DNA from: Glossina fuscipes
Taxonomy: Eukaryota; Arthropoda; Insecta; Diptera; Glossinidae
Reading direction: 5' to 3'
Length of the DNA: 64,000 nucleotides
NCBI RefSeq assembly: GCF_014805625.2
Contig: NW_023998415.1
Location: forward strand, 27,664,967-27,728,966
The position numbers were made by a program, and so were the translations under genes. Of the stretch, positions 1-11,556 are shown piece by piece; the first letter of the stretch is position 1; every line of letters begins with the position of its first letter. Under the pieces are notes generated by a model. It did not search any database and had not been told where the DNA came from. It was given only the letters and a program-made list of their open reading frames with translations.

Positions 1-90
1 CCCTTTCCCTTTCCCTTTCCCTTTCCCTTTCCCTTTCCCTTTCCCTTCGTCTCTGTCTTTGGTTTTCCCTTCGTCTCTGTCTTTGGTTTT
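1..90. repeat. CCCTTT hexamer array followed by a perfect 24-bp tandem duplication
   Basis: Positions 1-47 are (CCCTTT)n, a pure polypyrimidine strand that is cut by the window edge. A 24-bp unit starting CCCTTCGTCTCTG then occurs twice without mismatch at 43-66 and 67-90. The last hexamer forms the start of the 24-bp unit, so the two arrays are fused. Brachyceran telomeres are not made of short telomerase repeats, so this is not read as telomeric. Confidence 0.9.
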
Positions 91-740
91 CCTTATGTCC
101 CGCGTTGCACGAGTAGACGATTTTCCCCGAATGCTTGGTCATATTAAGGAAAGACAAGCATCTCTTGTTACGGTAGAGAAAGTTGGAGAATTTTAACGGC
201 ATAAACACATTTTTATCCGTACAGGTCACGTTTGCAAATGGTTGATCATTACCGAGGAACGTTCAAACAATTTAAAAAAATGAATAAACCAAATTATTAA
301 AACATTTTAGCCTTTGACATAAAAAGTGTAACGTACATCCATCTAGAATGTAACACAAAATTAAAAGAAAAAATGCATCGGTTCGCATATAATTGTTTGA
401 GATGATGGCCGCTCTCCGGAATTTTTTATATCTGTTCTGAATTTGCTACGATTAACTTGTAAAGTTTTGTTGATAATTATCAGCGGTTTTGTGGTTTACT
501 ATAATTATTGTCCACTTAGTTGAAAAGGTGGCAGCTTTATAAACAGAAATTATAATTTCATAATAACTTTTATTTCAGCGCTTTTGGTTTTGTTTAACAT
601 TTTCAATTTTAATTTCAATTTGGACGTTAAGGGGAATACAAAATGTGCAAAAATATAACCAGACTATAATATAATGCCGAGTACACTCATTGAATATTAG
701 GCAATTGTACGCGGTAAAAGCCAATCACTGAAGAATAGAA

Positions 741-985
741 GGTTAGTTCACTTTGTCATCATGTTTACAACACCCCACAGAAAATATATATATTCCCGAT
801 CGGATTGGTAAAGCCATGTCTGTCCGTATGTGTGTATGTGTCGTGTATATTGTCGACATTGGAAGTCCTTGGTGTCGAAAATGGGCCAGACTGATCGAAG
901 CACAAGGTCGCAGTGAAGGGTGAACTGAACGTAATTTCGTTTTCCTAAACAAAAATTTGTGGATTTTTGCTCACAATTCACAAAT
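741..985 (-). repeat. Dispersed repeat family A, inverted copy
   Basis: Read on the minus strand this segment lines up by eye with 34960-35347 and 54340-54715: an AAATCCACAAATTTTTGTT start, a GGCCCATTTTCG/CAATACCAA block, a GACGGACAGACATGG-like block, then an AATATATATA block and a T-rich GTGGGGT stretch. Two overlapping short ORFs here are by-products of the repeat. No coding capacity is inferred. The family resembles the common non-autonomous dispersed repeats of higher flies, but it was not matched to a named element. Confidence 0.6.
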
Positions 986-1305
986 TATGAAAGGTAAGCA
1001 GGCAGACGGCTGAACTTTTCCACACTTACTTTACGAAACACTCTATTCCTCTGCGGGCCATGCCTATATAAAGTTACAAACGTTTAAAAGGCTTGGAGAG
1101 TAGAATGCAAAAAACAATACCCTGCTAGTGAAGTAAAAGGTGAGAGAGATATATAGATAAGCCATTCACTTTTTTATGACAATAAATAAAGGCGTGGGAC
1201 CCCAAAGATATATGACTTTCTTAGTTACTCCAATTTATTCGAACTAAAAGAGTTAATTCCAGCGCTAAGAATAGGAAAAGCTCCGGCAACTCAGACTATC
1301 CTCTC

Positions 1306-1338
<33 letters not shown>

Positions 1339-3166
1339 CTTAAGATAAACTTGATGGTTATTCTGACCATTTTAATAAAGCTACAAATTTTCTTGATATT
1401 ATGTTCTCTAACGGTTCTCGATTTTAATTATACCTATAATATCAAAACCTTTCGCTGACTTGCGTTGAAACGAAAAAAGCTTGTTCCACATACATAACTT
1501 ATGTATCACTTATGAACTTCTAATATAAGGGATTGAATGATTTCGGGCCTTTTTTTCGAAAGATGTCATTTCAAATGTTCCGCCGTCTCGGCACTTCCAT
1601 CATATCGATGACATTTGTGAAATAAAAGCTTAGAAGCTTCGAAGACACATTGGCTGATTAGGTGGTATTGAAAAAGGCATGCACAAGATCACGATTGTTT
1701 AAACAAAATTATTCGGAGTAGTGAGGTTCCTCCATCGCGTAATACTGACGCATCTCAGGCTTCGAAATGCCAAAAGAAATAGCTAAGAAGTCCTTCTAAT
1801 CACAACGGGTCACTGTTTGCTACAATTTTTAGACTCATTGGTGTAATTAGGCCATAGATTTTGCAAAAGTGCTACTGGTTATACCGTTACTCTAAATGAA
1901 AGGCATTGCGTACTGACATTTTTTGGGTCTAAAAGTTATGGATATGAGCAATGTTTATTTTTATAGGGACGCCGTCACTCTACTATGTGTTTGATTTGAA
2001 ATGATAACATTTATTAGAAGGTCCTATGTATATATGTGAATAAGATGAAATGACATTTCATAATTAAGTGCTATGACGTGCGAGTACTTGGCATTTGATA
2101 GGCAGTGTGGCAGTGCTCACATATAGAATGCGAATGCTAGGAACATATACCTTGTCTTAATAAAGAAAACTTAGGTCTGAGTTCAATACTCACTTCTAAA
2201 GACAGATCTAATTAGTAATCGGAAAAGTAAGCAAAACTAATCGGTTTTTGAAAAATTGACGACGAGCACAAAAATTGAGGTTAAGTCGTTTATTTTTCTA
2301 GATCAAATTTTGAGAACATACACGAGGAGGAGAACAGTCTTATCAGACTTATGACGCTTATTGTAATGCAATCACGTTATCTATAAAGAAGATAAACAAA
2401 ATTGTGTAACTAATTAGAATGTAGTACAAATTTATAGCGGAGAGGTCAAATTAGAGGTTTAGAAATGGCCCATAATTTCGCTTCCATAGACTTGCATTAT
2501 ACGCATTATGATAATATAGAAGGCTTGGTATTACAAATATCTAGCTCTGAGCACCGCAAATAAAGCGAATTGCGGTTTTAAGTACAAAATTTAAATTAAT
2601 GCGTGCATCTAGTCAGCTAATTTAACGAATTATACCGAGGCATGTGGATTTGTTTGTGGATTGTATGTGGATTTGTTCTAAACATTATTGCCTTTAGTAC
2701 TCATTAGTCGCAACTCTCGAGATTACCTTTACAAAAATTGCATGACTTAAATCTGTAATATTTAAACGTCACCTGTACGTCAGTGTTAAGCTTTAGTACG
2801 TTTTTTAAGGCGTATTTATAAACTCAAATAAAAAATCGAGTGCTAAAAAAACAATTCTTTTTTCTTTAGTTGTGGTCAACAAAACGAACCAGTTCGCTGT
2901 TTCATTGCTATACTTAAATTGTTTCGTTGTTTGTTTGTTCTCGCCAACAGAAAGTGTTATTATTTAGGGTGCTGTATTATAAGTACCGCTAAGCTCTAAG
3001 TAACCGTAATTGTGGCACGTGACTATGTAATAGAAAATTGACCAAAACCGGTAACAATAGTGAATAATTTTTCAATTATTCACAAAAACTTGTAGGAAAA
3101 CTAAGCTAAGCAACCATGCTTAGTCGCCTTAAAACGAATCTTGAATGCCTTCTACTAATGCTTGAT

Positions 3167-3169
<3 letters not shown>

Positions 3170-3218
<49 letters not shown>
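3170..3218. repeat. Poly-A tract of 49 nt
   Basis: An uninterrupted run of 49 A, one of the longest homopolymers in the window. No retroelement body is recognisable on its 5' side, so it may be a retroposon tail with an eroded body, or simple slippage expansion. Assembly length of such runs is unreliable. Confidence 0.9.
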
Positions 3219-3219
<1 letters not shown>

Positions 3220-4431
3220 ATCTTATCCCGTCAAAATCATTTATATATATATATCGTCGGGGGCGTCGATTGTCTTGGTCTTTTCTGATTATTAATTCAT
3301 TTTCTTTCAAACGGTATACGTCGTGAATATCAAGACATCTCATTAATCATGTTCGTAACGAAATTGACGTCATTAATCTGATATTATAGTGGCAGGTCTT
3401 CGAATAGCAGATAACTTACCCTGTGTATCTGATGGTTGTACAAATTGGCTAAGAGTTTTGTATTGCTTTTCCATTGATTAATGCAAATTTCTTTAAAACT
3501 GTTCAGCTCATCAAGTAAGCAAAAGTATTTAGGTAAATTTTCATCTCTTCATTTCATCGAACAATCGTTTGAACGATATAAACGCTTTCCTCATATGTAA
3601 TTTAATGGGTATTACAAACGAAAGGATAAACTTGATATACGTTCTTGCAAGTGTTGTGCAACACAAAGAAAGCTCAACAAAGTCTATAAGATAGTTTAAA
3701 ATCCATAACAATGATAAATGCTGGGTGCGAAGCAATTGTAAAGAGAAAAAAAAGTCAAAAGTTATTTTCGTTATGCTTGTTGTGCAGTCATCATCATCAT
3801 CGTTTGCCTTATTACCCTTTTGCATCCAAATAAACAAGTAATTTATGGTTTAATTAAATTTAATGCTAAAAGAAACCGAAAGACAAACAAAAAAAAGTAA
3901 AGTGCACGAAAAGAAGAAGAAAATTAAGTGCATAGGACTGATGAGATGGCCAGTGACAGTTTTCAATCAAGATTTGCAGAGTCCATCGGAGAACGCACAA
4001 TTATTATCTCGAACTTTTCATTCAATTTCTTTCGGAAATAATTCCGAAAATGCAATATCTCTTACGTCTTCTTGTCTTTAAATAGTTTCGCTTGACTTTA
4101 CCTAAACTTTTCATATCAATTGCAAGAACGGCATCAAAAATCGTAATAATAAAACCTATGTGCTGGTCATTGAGCTACTCAGCATTCAACAATTTAGAAG
4201 CAAGCATTATTGTCCGCTGATTCGATCCCCCGAATATCACTGTTAAGTACGTACATAGAACGCCACAAAAAAAGAAAAAAAAAAACAGGAAAAGGAAAAG
4301 GCAGCATCATCATCAATGCTCAGCAATAATCTTATCTTACAATATTCTACACATATGTGTTGTTGTGGCATAGGCATAGGTATATGTGTAGTAACGTGGG
4401 TCAACCTATGAGGATGTTGTTTGAAAATCTT

Positions 4432-4463
<32 letters not shown>

Positions 4464-4809
4464 AAAAATACGAACATACTACTTGAAGTGTTTAGTTTTT
4501 ACTTTGTTAATTTTTTCTTTCTGTTTAGTTGCCAAACAGCCAACAAGTACAACAACAAGCGGCTGCTGTGTTACTTATAAACTTCTAAATATTTGTTCTT
4601 TTCTTGTTTTTTTTTGTTTTTGTGTTCCTGTATCGCGAACACAAAATGATTCTCTATTTTGCTTCTTTCTTTTTCTTTATTTTTTTTTTTTACGTAAGTA
4701 TATAATTACTATAAGCCCAAAGAAGTAGCAGATGAAGTGGAAAACGAAAAGAAAGCTGCCTAAGTGCTTCTGCATTTTTCTTACACTGCTCCTACATACA
4801 AATACAATA

Positions 4810-4811
<2 letters not shown>

Positions 4812-4852
<41 letters not shown>
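4812..4852. repeat. (TA)n microsatellite
   Basis: About 20 TA units without interruption, one of several comparable arrays in the window. Confidence 0.95.
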
Positions 4853-4858
<6 letters not shown>

Positions 4859-5918
4859 TTAACGCCTCAGTTTTTTCTTATCGTACATAACCATTGCGTA
4901 GAATTAACAGCTGGTTGTAAACAGTTTCTACTTAAGAGAAGAGTTAGCGGAAAAACTCGAATCTTATGTTGTGAAAATTAATTTGAAATTTTATTCTTTT
5001 CTTTGTTTTTTTCCAGGCTCCTTTTGTCAATGGCTTCGATAAGATAAAAGAGTGATCGGGCCGAGTATTAAAGTTAAATTATTTCTATTTTTAAATACGA
5101 ATCAAGGTGAAAGCCTTATTCTCAAATCTTTGTGAAAATATGTCCCATATTGCTAAGGTAGTGTTTAAAATCCACACACAAATCTATATGTTGCAAATTT
5201 ACGGTCTTGTAAGGCAAACTATATCTAAACTTAACTTTACTTAACTGGTTTAAATGCTTGTTGCGTGAAATTTTTTGAATTAAATGCGGGAAAATGCTTT
5301 ACCTTTCCGTCGACGAGTCCACTATTGTTGTTCACTAACGTTTATCACAATTTTATTCGCTAAACTCTCGGCTCTTAAATGAATATGTTGGGAGAATCCG
5401 AAATCCGTTCTTATAAATCCCAAATTTTTGACATTTTAGGATGAAAACAGCGATACCTATGTAATTGTAATTATTTATATACAATTATATGTATATAATG
5501 AAGTAAATATAACATGTCAAATTGTTTTGTTATGATACCCTGATCACTTTACAATAAATAACCTAAGAATGCCATAATGCTAGTCATAAACACATAAAGC
5601 ATTACAATTACTCGCATAGGATGGATGGATACGTTCAGAAAGTGCGTCACACTTAAAATAGTCTAACGAAATTTAAAACAAAACATATTTTTATTACCAG
5701 CGTTAAAAAAAAGCTTAACTACTACACAGCTTCAACTTATCATATTGTTACGAAAATCCCAAATCCAGTTAAATTCAACTAAGTAATTTTACTTAATAAT
5801 GAATACCGTAAAGACGAAAAAAAACCAAAGAAGCATTTGAAGGCGCCTCATGCAGCTGCAGGCCGATGAAAACGATTAGCGGGAAAACAAGCTGGGATTA
5901 GAAACAAAACCATAAATT

Positions 5919-6119
5919 TAGGTATAGTAAATCCGCCTGAGTGGTCGAGTAGGCAAGAGTCGCGACTGGCAACTCAATGGTCGTGGGTTCATATCTCAAG
6001 TGCGGTAGAAAGCCGAAAGCCTTAGATGCTAGTGCTTTAAGACTTTAGTCTTAGAATTTATTCTCTGGCTAAGTTTATAATAATGATAATAATAATAATA
6101 ATAATAGTAGGTATAGTAA
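5919..6119 (+). mobile_element. tRNA-derived SINE with 12-bp target-site duplication
   Basis: The body is 5931-6107. Its head is tRNA-like: an A-box-like TGGTCGAGTAGG at 5942-5953 and a B-box-like GGGTTCATATCTC at 5986-5998, the two internal RNA polymerase III promoter elements, with CCGC and GCGG able to pair at the ends of the tRNA-like part. The D-arm and anticodon region resemble a tRNA-Ser/Leu type. A tRNA-unrelated section follows, then a TAA-type tail at about 6078-6107. The body is flanked by identical 12-mers TAGGTATAGTAA at 5919-5930 and 6108-6119, which is the target-site duplication expected of LINE-mediated insertion. An intact duplication suggests a fairly recent insertion. The TAA-type tail suggests mobilisation by an I-type or similar LINE, which is inference. 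Confidence 0.85.
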
Positions 6120-6929
6120 CATGCTTGCAAAATTGTGTATAAATAGAATGTTTGTGGAAGGGGGAGAGTTAGTGCGGCAAGAACATTTGAGCTGAGAGTA
6201 TCGCCAAAATAAATTGTAAATAAATGATCCTACTGTTAAGGAATATAATCGCAAATCAAAGGACTGTGAAGTGTATTTCTCTTGAACACTATTTCCGCGA
6301 TCCAGTGATACGGACTGTATCTTGTAAAAAGCGAATTTCATAACAATATGCTGTTGTCAAATAGAATTAAAGTGTCCATCCTTCGACAAAAGCTTCCACT
6401 GTCCGTCTATGTCGAGTTAGCATTTTTAAAATATCTGTATCTTAACTTGGAACCATCGTGTATATAATCCGGTAAAATTTGTGTTTTCACTGAAAATATT
6501 GACACTATTTGAAATATATGTTTGTGCCGAACTGGGATTGATCTTTTAATCGCCATTACAGTTATCTTTTCTATTCGAAAGTTTATGAGTTTCCAAGTCG
6601 TCCTGATGTTGAACTTCCTGCCGCTCGGATGAATATCGGTAAGCAAAATTTACATTTGTATTATTCCGATAATCCTCCAAACCGATATTAGATAGAAGAA
6701 GGTAAATATTTTGTGATCGTAATTAACGTGTACATTACATGTCATCCCATTAATAACTTAGGATATAAAATCCTGATTTCGACAACTGATAGAGTTAATG
6801 TATTGAAGTACCTGAGGATCGTCCCATACAGCATTTACCCTAAGCTTCGTTTGTAAGCAGAATAAGTACTTGAATCATTCTATGTCGTAGATTAGGCCAA
6901 GCGTTGCTGAACTATACGATGTCGTTTTA
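6120..6929. other. Non-coding stretch, one unexplained minus-strand ORF
   Basis: No recognised gene. A 79-codon minus-strand frame at 6407-6646 has a balanced composition (IRTTWKLINF, then IKRSIPVRHK) and is not low-complexity. It shows no motif I can name and no convincing splice borders, so it is mentioned but not called as a gene. Confidence 0.5.
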
Positions 6930-7210
6930 GTACTTCTCTAAAAACGGAAGTTTTGCACTGATTATGTGTGAAAATAGTTGAAAATCGTTGAAAATTACAT
7001 AGTCATAGCCAAATTAAGTGTTCTGTTAACACTGCTTGAGCAAATGGTTGCCTAGTAATTAGTTGTCGCAATGAATTAATCTAAGTCCTTCAGAATTTAC
7101 TTGTCATGTTTTCAAGGCACTCTCAGGCGGCTTGCAAGCAAATGTCGTATATGTAGATTTTTTTCAAGATTAAATCCATCATAAGTTATCAATTTGATAA
7201 GCTTCAGTCA
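6930..7210 (+). pseudogene. Non-LTR reverse transcriptase fragment (decayed)
   Basis: Three-frame reading gives SLKTEVLH near 6937-6960, matching the SLK-x-G-V-F-P motif at the start of Jockey/CR1-type reverse transcriptases. After several stops comes LQANVVYVDFFQD at about 7128-7170, which fits the catalytic motif A block (YxDFSKAFD) with one catalytic Asp retained, followed by IHHKLSI where family members have (V/I)NHKLL. Stops and frameshifts interrupt it throughout, so it is a dead copy. It ends before motif B. The region 63000-64000 holds a longer relative. Confidence 0.6.
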
Positions 7211-7263
7211 TCTGATTTTCTTTCAAAGCTCTTGTCTCTGTTATTAATCACTCATCATATCGA

Positions 7264-7298
<35 letters not shown>
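7264..7298. repeat. (TC)n microsatellite
   Basis: A nearly pure TC array, about 35 nt, with one TTT interruption near its end. Confidence 0.95.
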
Positions 7299-8297
7299 AT
7301 GATAAATCTCCCGTAACGTTAGGCGTGCGTCGAAGCAGTTATTTATCTAGATCCGGTACGGCAATGATATCTCGTCGATAATTAGGCCAAGCTATGTCTT
7401 AATGTACGGTGTCAAACTGTTCTCTTCATTTCACCTAGAATGGTACTTCTGTCCTTTTCTATGCGATTGTGATAATTTTGTAAAAAAACAAGAGAGAAAG
7501 AGAGAGCGCCTGCACAACTGATATATCAAAAAGGATTATAAAAAGAGCTGAAATATATTGCAATCAGAAACTCGAGACTTTTGCTGACTGTCAAGTTTGG
7601 TTTAACGATTTGCGGCCGTAAGAATGATTTCTTCCGTTCCATTAGCAAATTCTGAATTAATGAAATAGTTTTTCAATTTTCCAAGATCCACTGCCAGGTA
7701 CACCACGACGCGTATATTATGTTTTCAACGTAACTGTGGCACTGATGATTTTCATTTCTTTATTGTAATTATTTGTTAAATTTAAATTAAATTAAATGAC
7801 TGATGTTTTTCAATTAAGTGGCTTTAACTTAAGCAATTAATAGCTTGATTGTGCCCTCATCAACGTCGATCCAGACATTGCTGGCTACACCTAATGAGAA
7901 AGTATGCTATAATAACTCTCTTAATTCGAAATCAATTAAAGCGATGGCCATTACAAACCCAGTTTTTTAAAGGTAAACTATTAAAAATCATGATTATTGA
8001 TAATAATTTGTTATAAAGAAGAAAAACTGTCGTATGTTCAATTAATTTATAAGCATTTATTTATGTATTAACGTTCCTGGGCGAGGGTACTCGTATGAAT
8101 TAGCCATTAGTATGTATATACGTGCGTGCCTATAGCTATGTATTTATTATCTATATCTCTGTTTGCTTCTGCGCAGAGAAAGTCTATTTCGCCAATTACA
8201 ATTAATAATCAGAAGAAGAAATGCATAAATAAAGTGAAAAACCGTTACGTGGCAACGATTTACATAATTCATAATATGCGTCTCGGTTTATCAGTTA

Positions 8298-8331
<34 letters not shown>

Positions 8332-9415
8332 TTCTTTCTTTTTTTCAATACACGCCTCTTTTGTTATTGTGTTCTTCATTTTCGATGTTATTAAAACGTT
8401 AATCACTCCAGAAAAAGGGAAAAAGAACCCGTTTTGTTAACTAAGTATTAAACGTGATAAAGTGTTTTGTGTAAATAAAACTCTCTACAATAAAACGTAC
8501 ATGTGTTGCACGGTTCTTGTTTTGTCTTCTCTTTTGTGTTTTATTTATTTACACATAAGTTTGCCTAATCATTGAATTGACATAAGCGATTGCTTTTAAC
8601 GCGCTTTCATAAGTCTTTGCGCATGCGCGCAGACAACGTTTTTATGCAAACAAAGTGTCAACTTATGAATATAAAATATGAAAATTGACGAAGCTCTTAG
8701 AACGAATAGCAACAGGGCAGGCAGAATATTCCTGAGCGCACCGAAAGAGAAAACAAAGAAAATATTAAAAAAATTAAAAAAATGCAACATAATCACGATC
8801 GATAGTAATGATAGTGTTGCAGGCATTCACGTGCTTAATTATACTGATCTTTACACGGAACAGCCTTAAGGCTAAGCTCCTTCTTTTATTTTATTTTTTT
8901 TCATATTTTTTTTTCATCCACAAAAAGAACCCTTCTGCCAAAGCAAATGATTATTTCTTTCTTTCCTAACAGATTCTTATGTTAAATATTCTTTTCTTTT
9001 TTGTCCCTTCTATATGTGACACTGGAAACGACTCATTCACACTTTTGATCATCAGCAGTAAAAACTATAGACACACAGAGAAATAAGAAAAAAAAAAAAA
9101 AAAAAAAAAAAAATGGAAAAAATTTGAAATCTAACACATTATCATAGTTTTGCAATTAAAAACTCATAAATCGTTTTTATACACTTAAGCATGCTTAATG
9201 TCAAACCGATCGCAGTCTCATAGTTATTATTAAGCACGACTTTATCACAATTTATAACCTAAGGGGGATTTTTTTCCAGAAATATTTATAAATATGCAAA
9301 TTTTCTTCTTTTTTTTTTGTTCAATGTCAGCGTTGAGTTAATGATTTATTTCAATACCTGGCTTAAAAATTGTGACGCGCAAAGGCAATCTCCGTTAAGA
9401 ACCCTTTTTAATGAT

Positions 9416-9453
<38 letters not shown>

Positions 9454-9562
9454 AATTATGCTATTTTTGTTAATAGCCAAGTGAAAATTGCAAAAGATAA
9501 ACAAACCTTCGGTAAAAATAACATTATAAACTACCAACCCGAGCAACATTTAAATAATGGTT
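7299..9562. other. AT-rich non-coding stretch, no gene seen
   Basis: No supported gene. It contains A26 at 9088-9113 and T32 at 9418-9449. ORFs at 8126-8440, 8596-8826 and 8678-8869 are rich in A/T-run residues and have no motif I can identify. Confidence 0.65.
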
Positions 9563-9760
9563 TTAAAAAATTGTTGTTGTTGTTGTTGTGGTAGACAGAC
9601 TTGAATTCGTATAACAGTGTTGGCACCAAGTTCTACGCGCAGAATCATCTCCCGCGATGCCCCCATGTATCTGTAAATCTAGCCGAGCTGGTGAGCAAGC
9701 GTCCAACTTAATAGGGTCTATTGAATAGGATCTACTTAATAGATACGTTTCGAAACTCAA
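9563..9760 (-). mobile_element. Probable 3' end of a retroposon with (CAA)n tail
   Basis: On the minus strand a 170-bp segment with raised GC, including a CATGGGGGCATCGCGGGAGA block and CTTGGTGCCAACA, ends in GTCTGTCTACCA followed directly by (CAA)n (plus-strand TTGTTG at about 9571-9589). A unique segment ending in a short trinucleotide tail is typical of non-LTR elements of the I/LOA/R1 group and of their SINEs. A 65-codon ORF covers it, but its C-terminus is just a translation of the tail. No target-site duplication was found. Confidence 0.45.
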
Positions 9761-10997
9761 ATTAAAATTTAGTTCAATTTTTTTACGCTAAACACTCATT
9801 ACCAAGCAACGTATCCAAGCTTCGTTAATATTCGTTAAGTCACACGAATTAAAAGTGATCTCGTAACCGTCGCTAGTCAATTGGCAAACGTTTTCTACTT
9901 TAACTCACCGTAAATTCGAATTTTTTAAAGGTAAAGGAAAACCTTGGCGGCATTTTCCGCCAAAACTCACACAAATTTTTCCTTATATCTTAGATGAATA
10001 TTATCATGAACAAATATGTGCCATTTTTTACGGTAATCCTTTCCCGTATTTCTTGTAAGACCATTATGCCGTTATTGTAGCTCTGCTTTAATTTCTGGGC
10101 CAAACTGTGAACTAAGAATTTCTGAAGGCGAGGACTTTCCTATTGATCACTTCTAGCAAACTCTTTAGCGCACTAACGCATTTTAATCACATCTGTTTTT
10201 TTCTCGAGAGGGCAAAATCGGGCGAAGCAACTTATGAATTACGATTCAGCTCGAATCCCGCCAAACACAAACAATTACTCAACGAGGCATCAATCGGACA
10301 TTTTCTCCCATTTTGAATCGAGCTTTTGTCACACATTATTTTCGTTTGTGATCTCATTCGCGCCAACTGTTACAAGTCTGTTCAAATCGGTTCATTCAAT
10401 TTTTCAATTTTCACTCATTTATACTAAGCTTTTTCTAACATTCCGCCTTATTGAAATGATTCAACAGAGATTCTAGTTAATGTTTCTTCAACTACTATTT
10501 GCGTGCTGGTAATTTTGATCAAAGAGTTACTTCACATACATGGCAAATGTTTTCAAAGTGAGGCAATCGTCTTCAAAAAGCAATTATTTTTAACTAAATG
10601 TCACGATTTTCTTACTTTTATTTACCTATGGACCTATGCATCATCTTTTACTCGCTCTATTTTTGACTTGATGGGATTAGTTAGTTACCAAAAGTGTACG
10701 TAAGTTAGTCGCAAAGATAAAATTTGTGAACATGAAATACTTCGGGCGCAAAGCCCTCGTATCCCTAACCGATCACGTGGTTTTACGATGTGGCTCGCAA
10801 GCATTTATAAGAATCATGGGAAATGTTATTGTTTTTGCATAAAGTTTAAATACATTTAATTATGGAGAAATAAACTGTAACTAAATATAAATAATTCAAT
10901 AATCAAAAAACTGAAGTTAAAATTTCAAATGCGCTTGAAAAGCTTTACATGATGATCGAAATAGATTCGGTCGGTTATAGCTATAGAGTCTCTATTC

Positions 10998-11002
<5 letters not shown>

Positions 11003-11037
<35 letters not shown>
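11003..11037. repeat. (TC)n microsatellite
   Basis: An uninterrupted TC array of about 17 units. Confidence 0.95.
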
Positions 11038-11041
<4 letters not shown>

Positions 11042-11519
11042 GTGTCGTGCTAGGCTTAGCCCCCATGCCTGTGCCTACATTGTGCGAACGGAAACTACAA
11101 TTAATACGCTCCCATCCAAAGACGTCAATGTAATAATTAAATTAAGATCTTCATATATGAAGCGAATGAGTAAATGATCTCCTATAAGTCAGTGCTTCTT
11201 AATAGAATGCATAACGATACTAATTAGATATTGCAGTGGAATTCTTTTTTAAAACAATTTCAAGTCATCCAATGGTTCAGTAATAAATGTGTACTTTATG
11301 CTCTCTTACTGTGTCAGGCATATTTCAATCGCAAAAGTTCTAAGTGGTCACAGTTTAAACACTACTTAAAGTACATTTACTTTAAAGTTATTAACAACTT
11401 ATTGGACAATACTTTGCACAGTTAATCAAACAACGCCTCAAGCAAACCAAAAATTTTATGAGCCCAGAAAATGGCAGCACCATGACTCATATAAGCAGCT
11501 AGTGCTCTAGTGAAAAATG

Positions 11520-11556
11520 AAAAAAAAAAAAAAAAAAAAAAAAACACACACACACA
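11520..11556. repeat. Compound poly-A/(AC)n microsatellite
   Basis: About 25 A followed by (AC)6, a compound typical of decayed retroposon tails or slippage. Confidence 0.9.

Larger units (their letters stand above)
986..5918. other. AT-rich non-coding stretch, no gene seen
   Basis: No supported gene. Notable simple sequence: T32 at 1307-1338, A49 at 3170-3218, A26 at 4434-4459 and (TA)n at 4812-4852. Short ORFs at 3155-3343, 3541-3837 and 4357-4728 run through homopolymers and have no recognisable protein features. Nothing else could be supported. Confidence 0.7.

Noticed and set aside
1..48. Telomere-like origin of the terminal hexamer array
   Set aside because: The unit is not a known telomerase repeat, and higher flies lack telomerase telomeres. 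It sits at a window edge that is arbitrary.
990..1000. AAAG|GTAAGC as a possible recursive splice (ratchet) site
   Set aside because: It lacks the pyrimidine tract and CAG needed on the acceptor side. The same applies to AAAGGTAAGT at 11630.
4357..4728. A 123-codon ORF containing Lys and Phe runs
   Set aside because: It reads through poly-A and poly-T tracts; no protein features.
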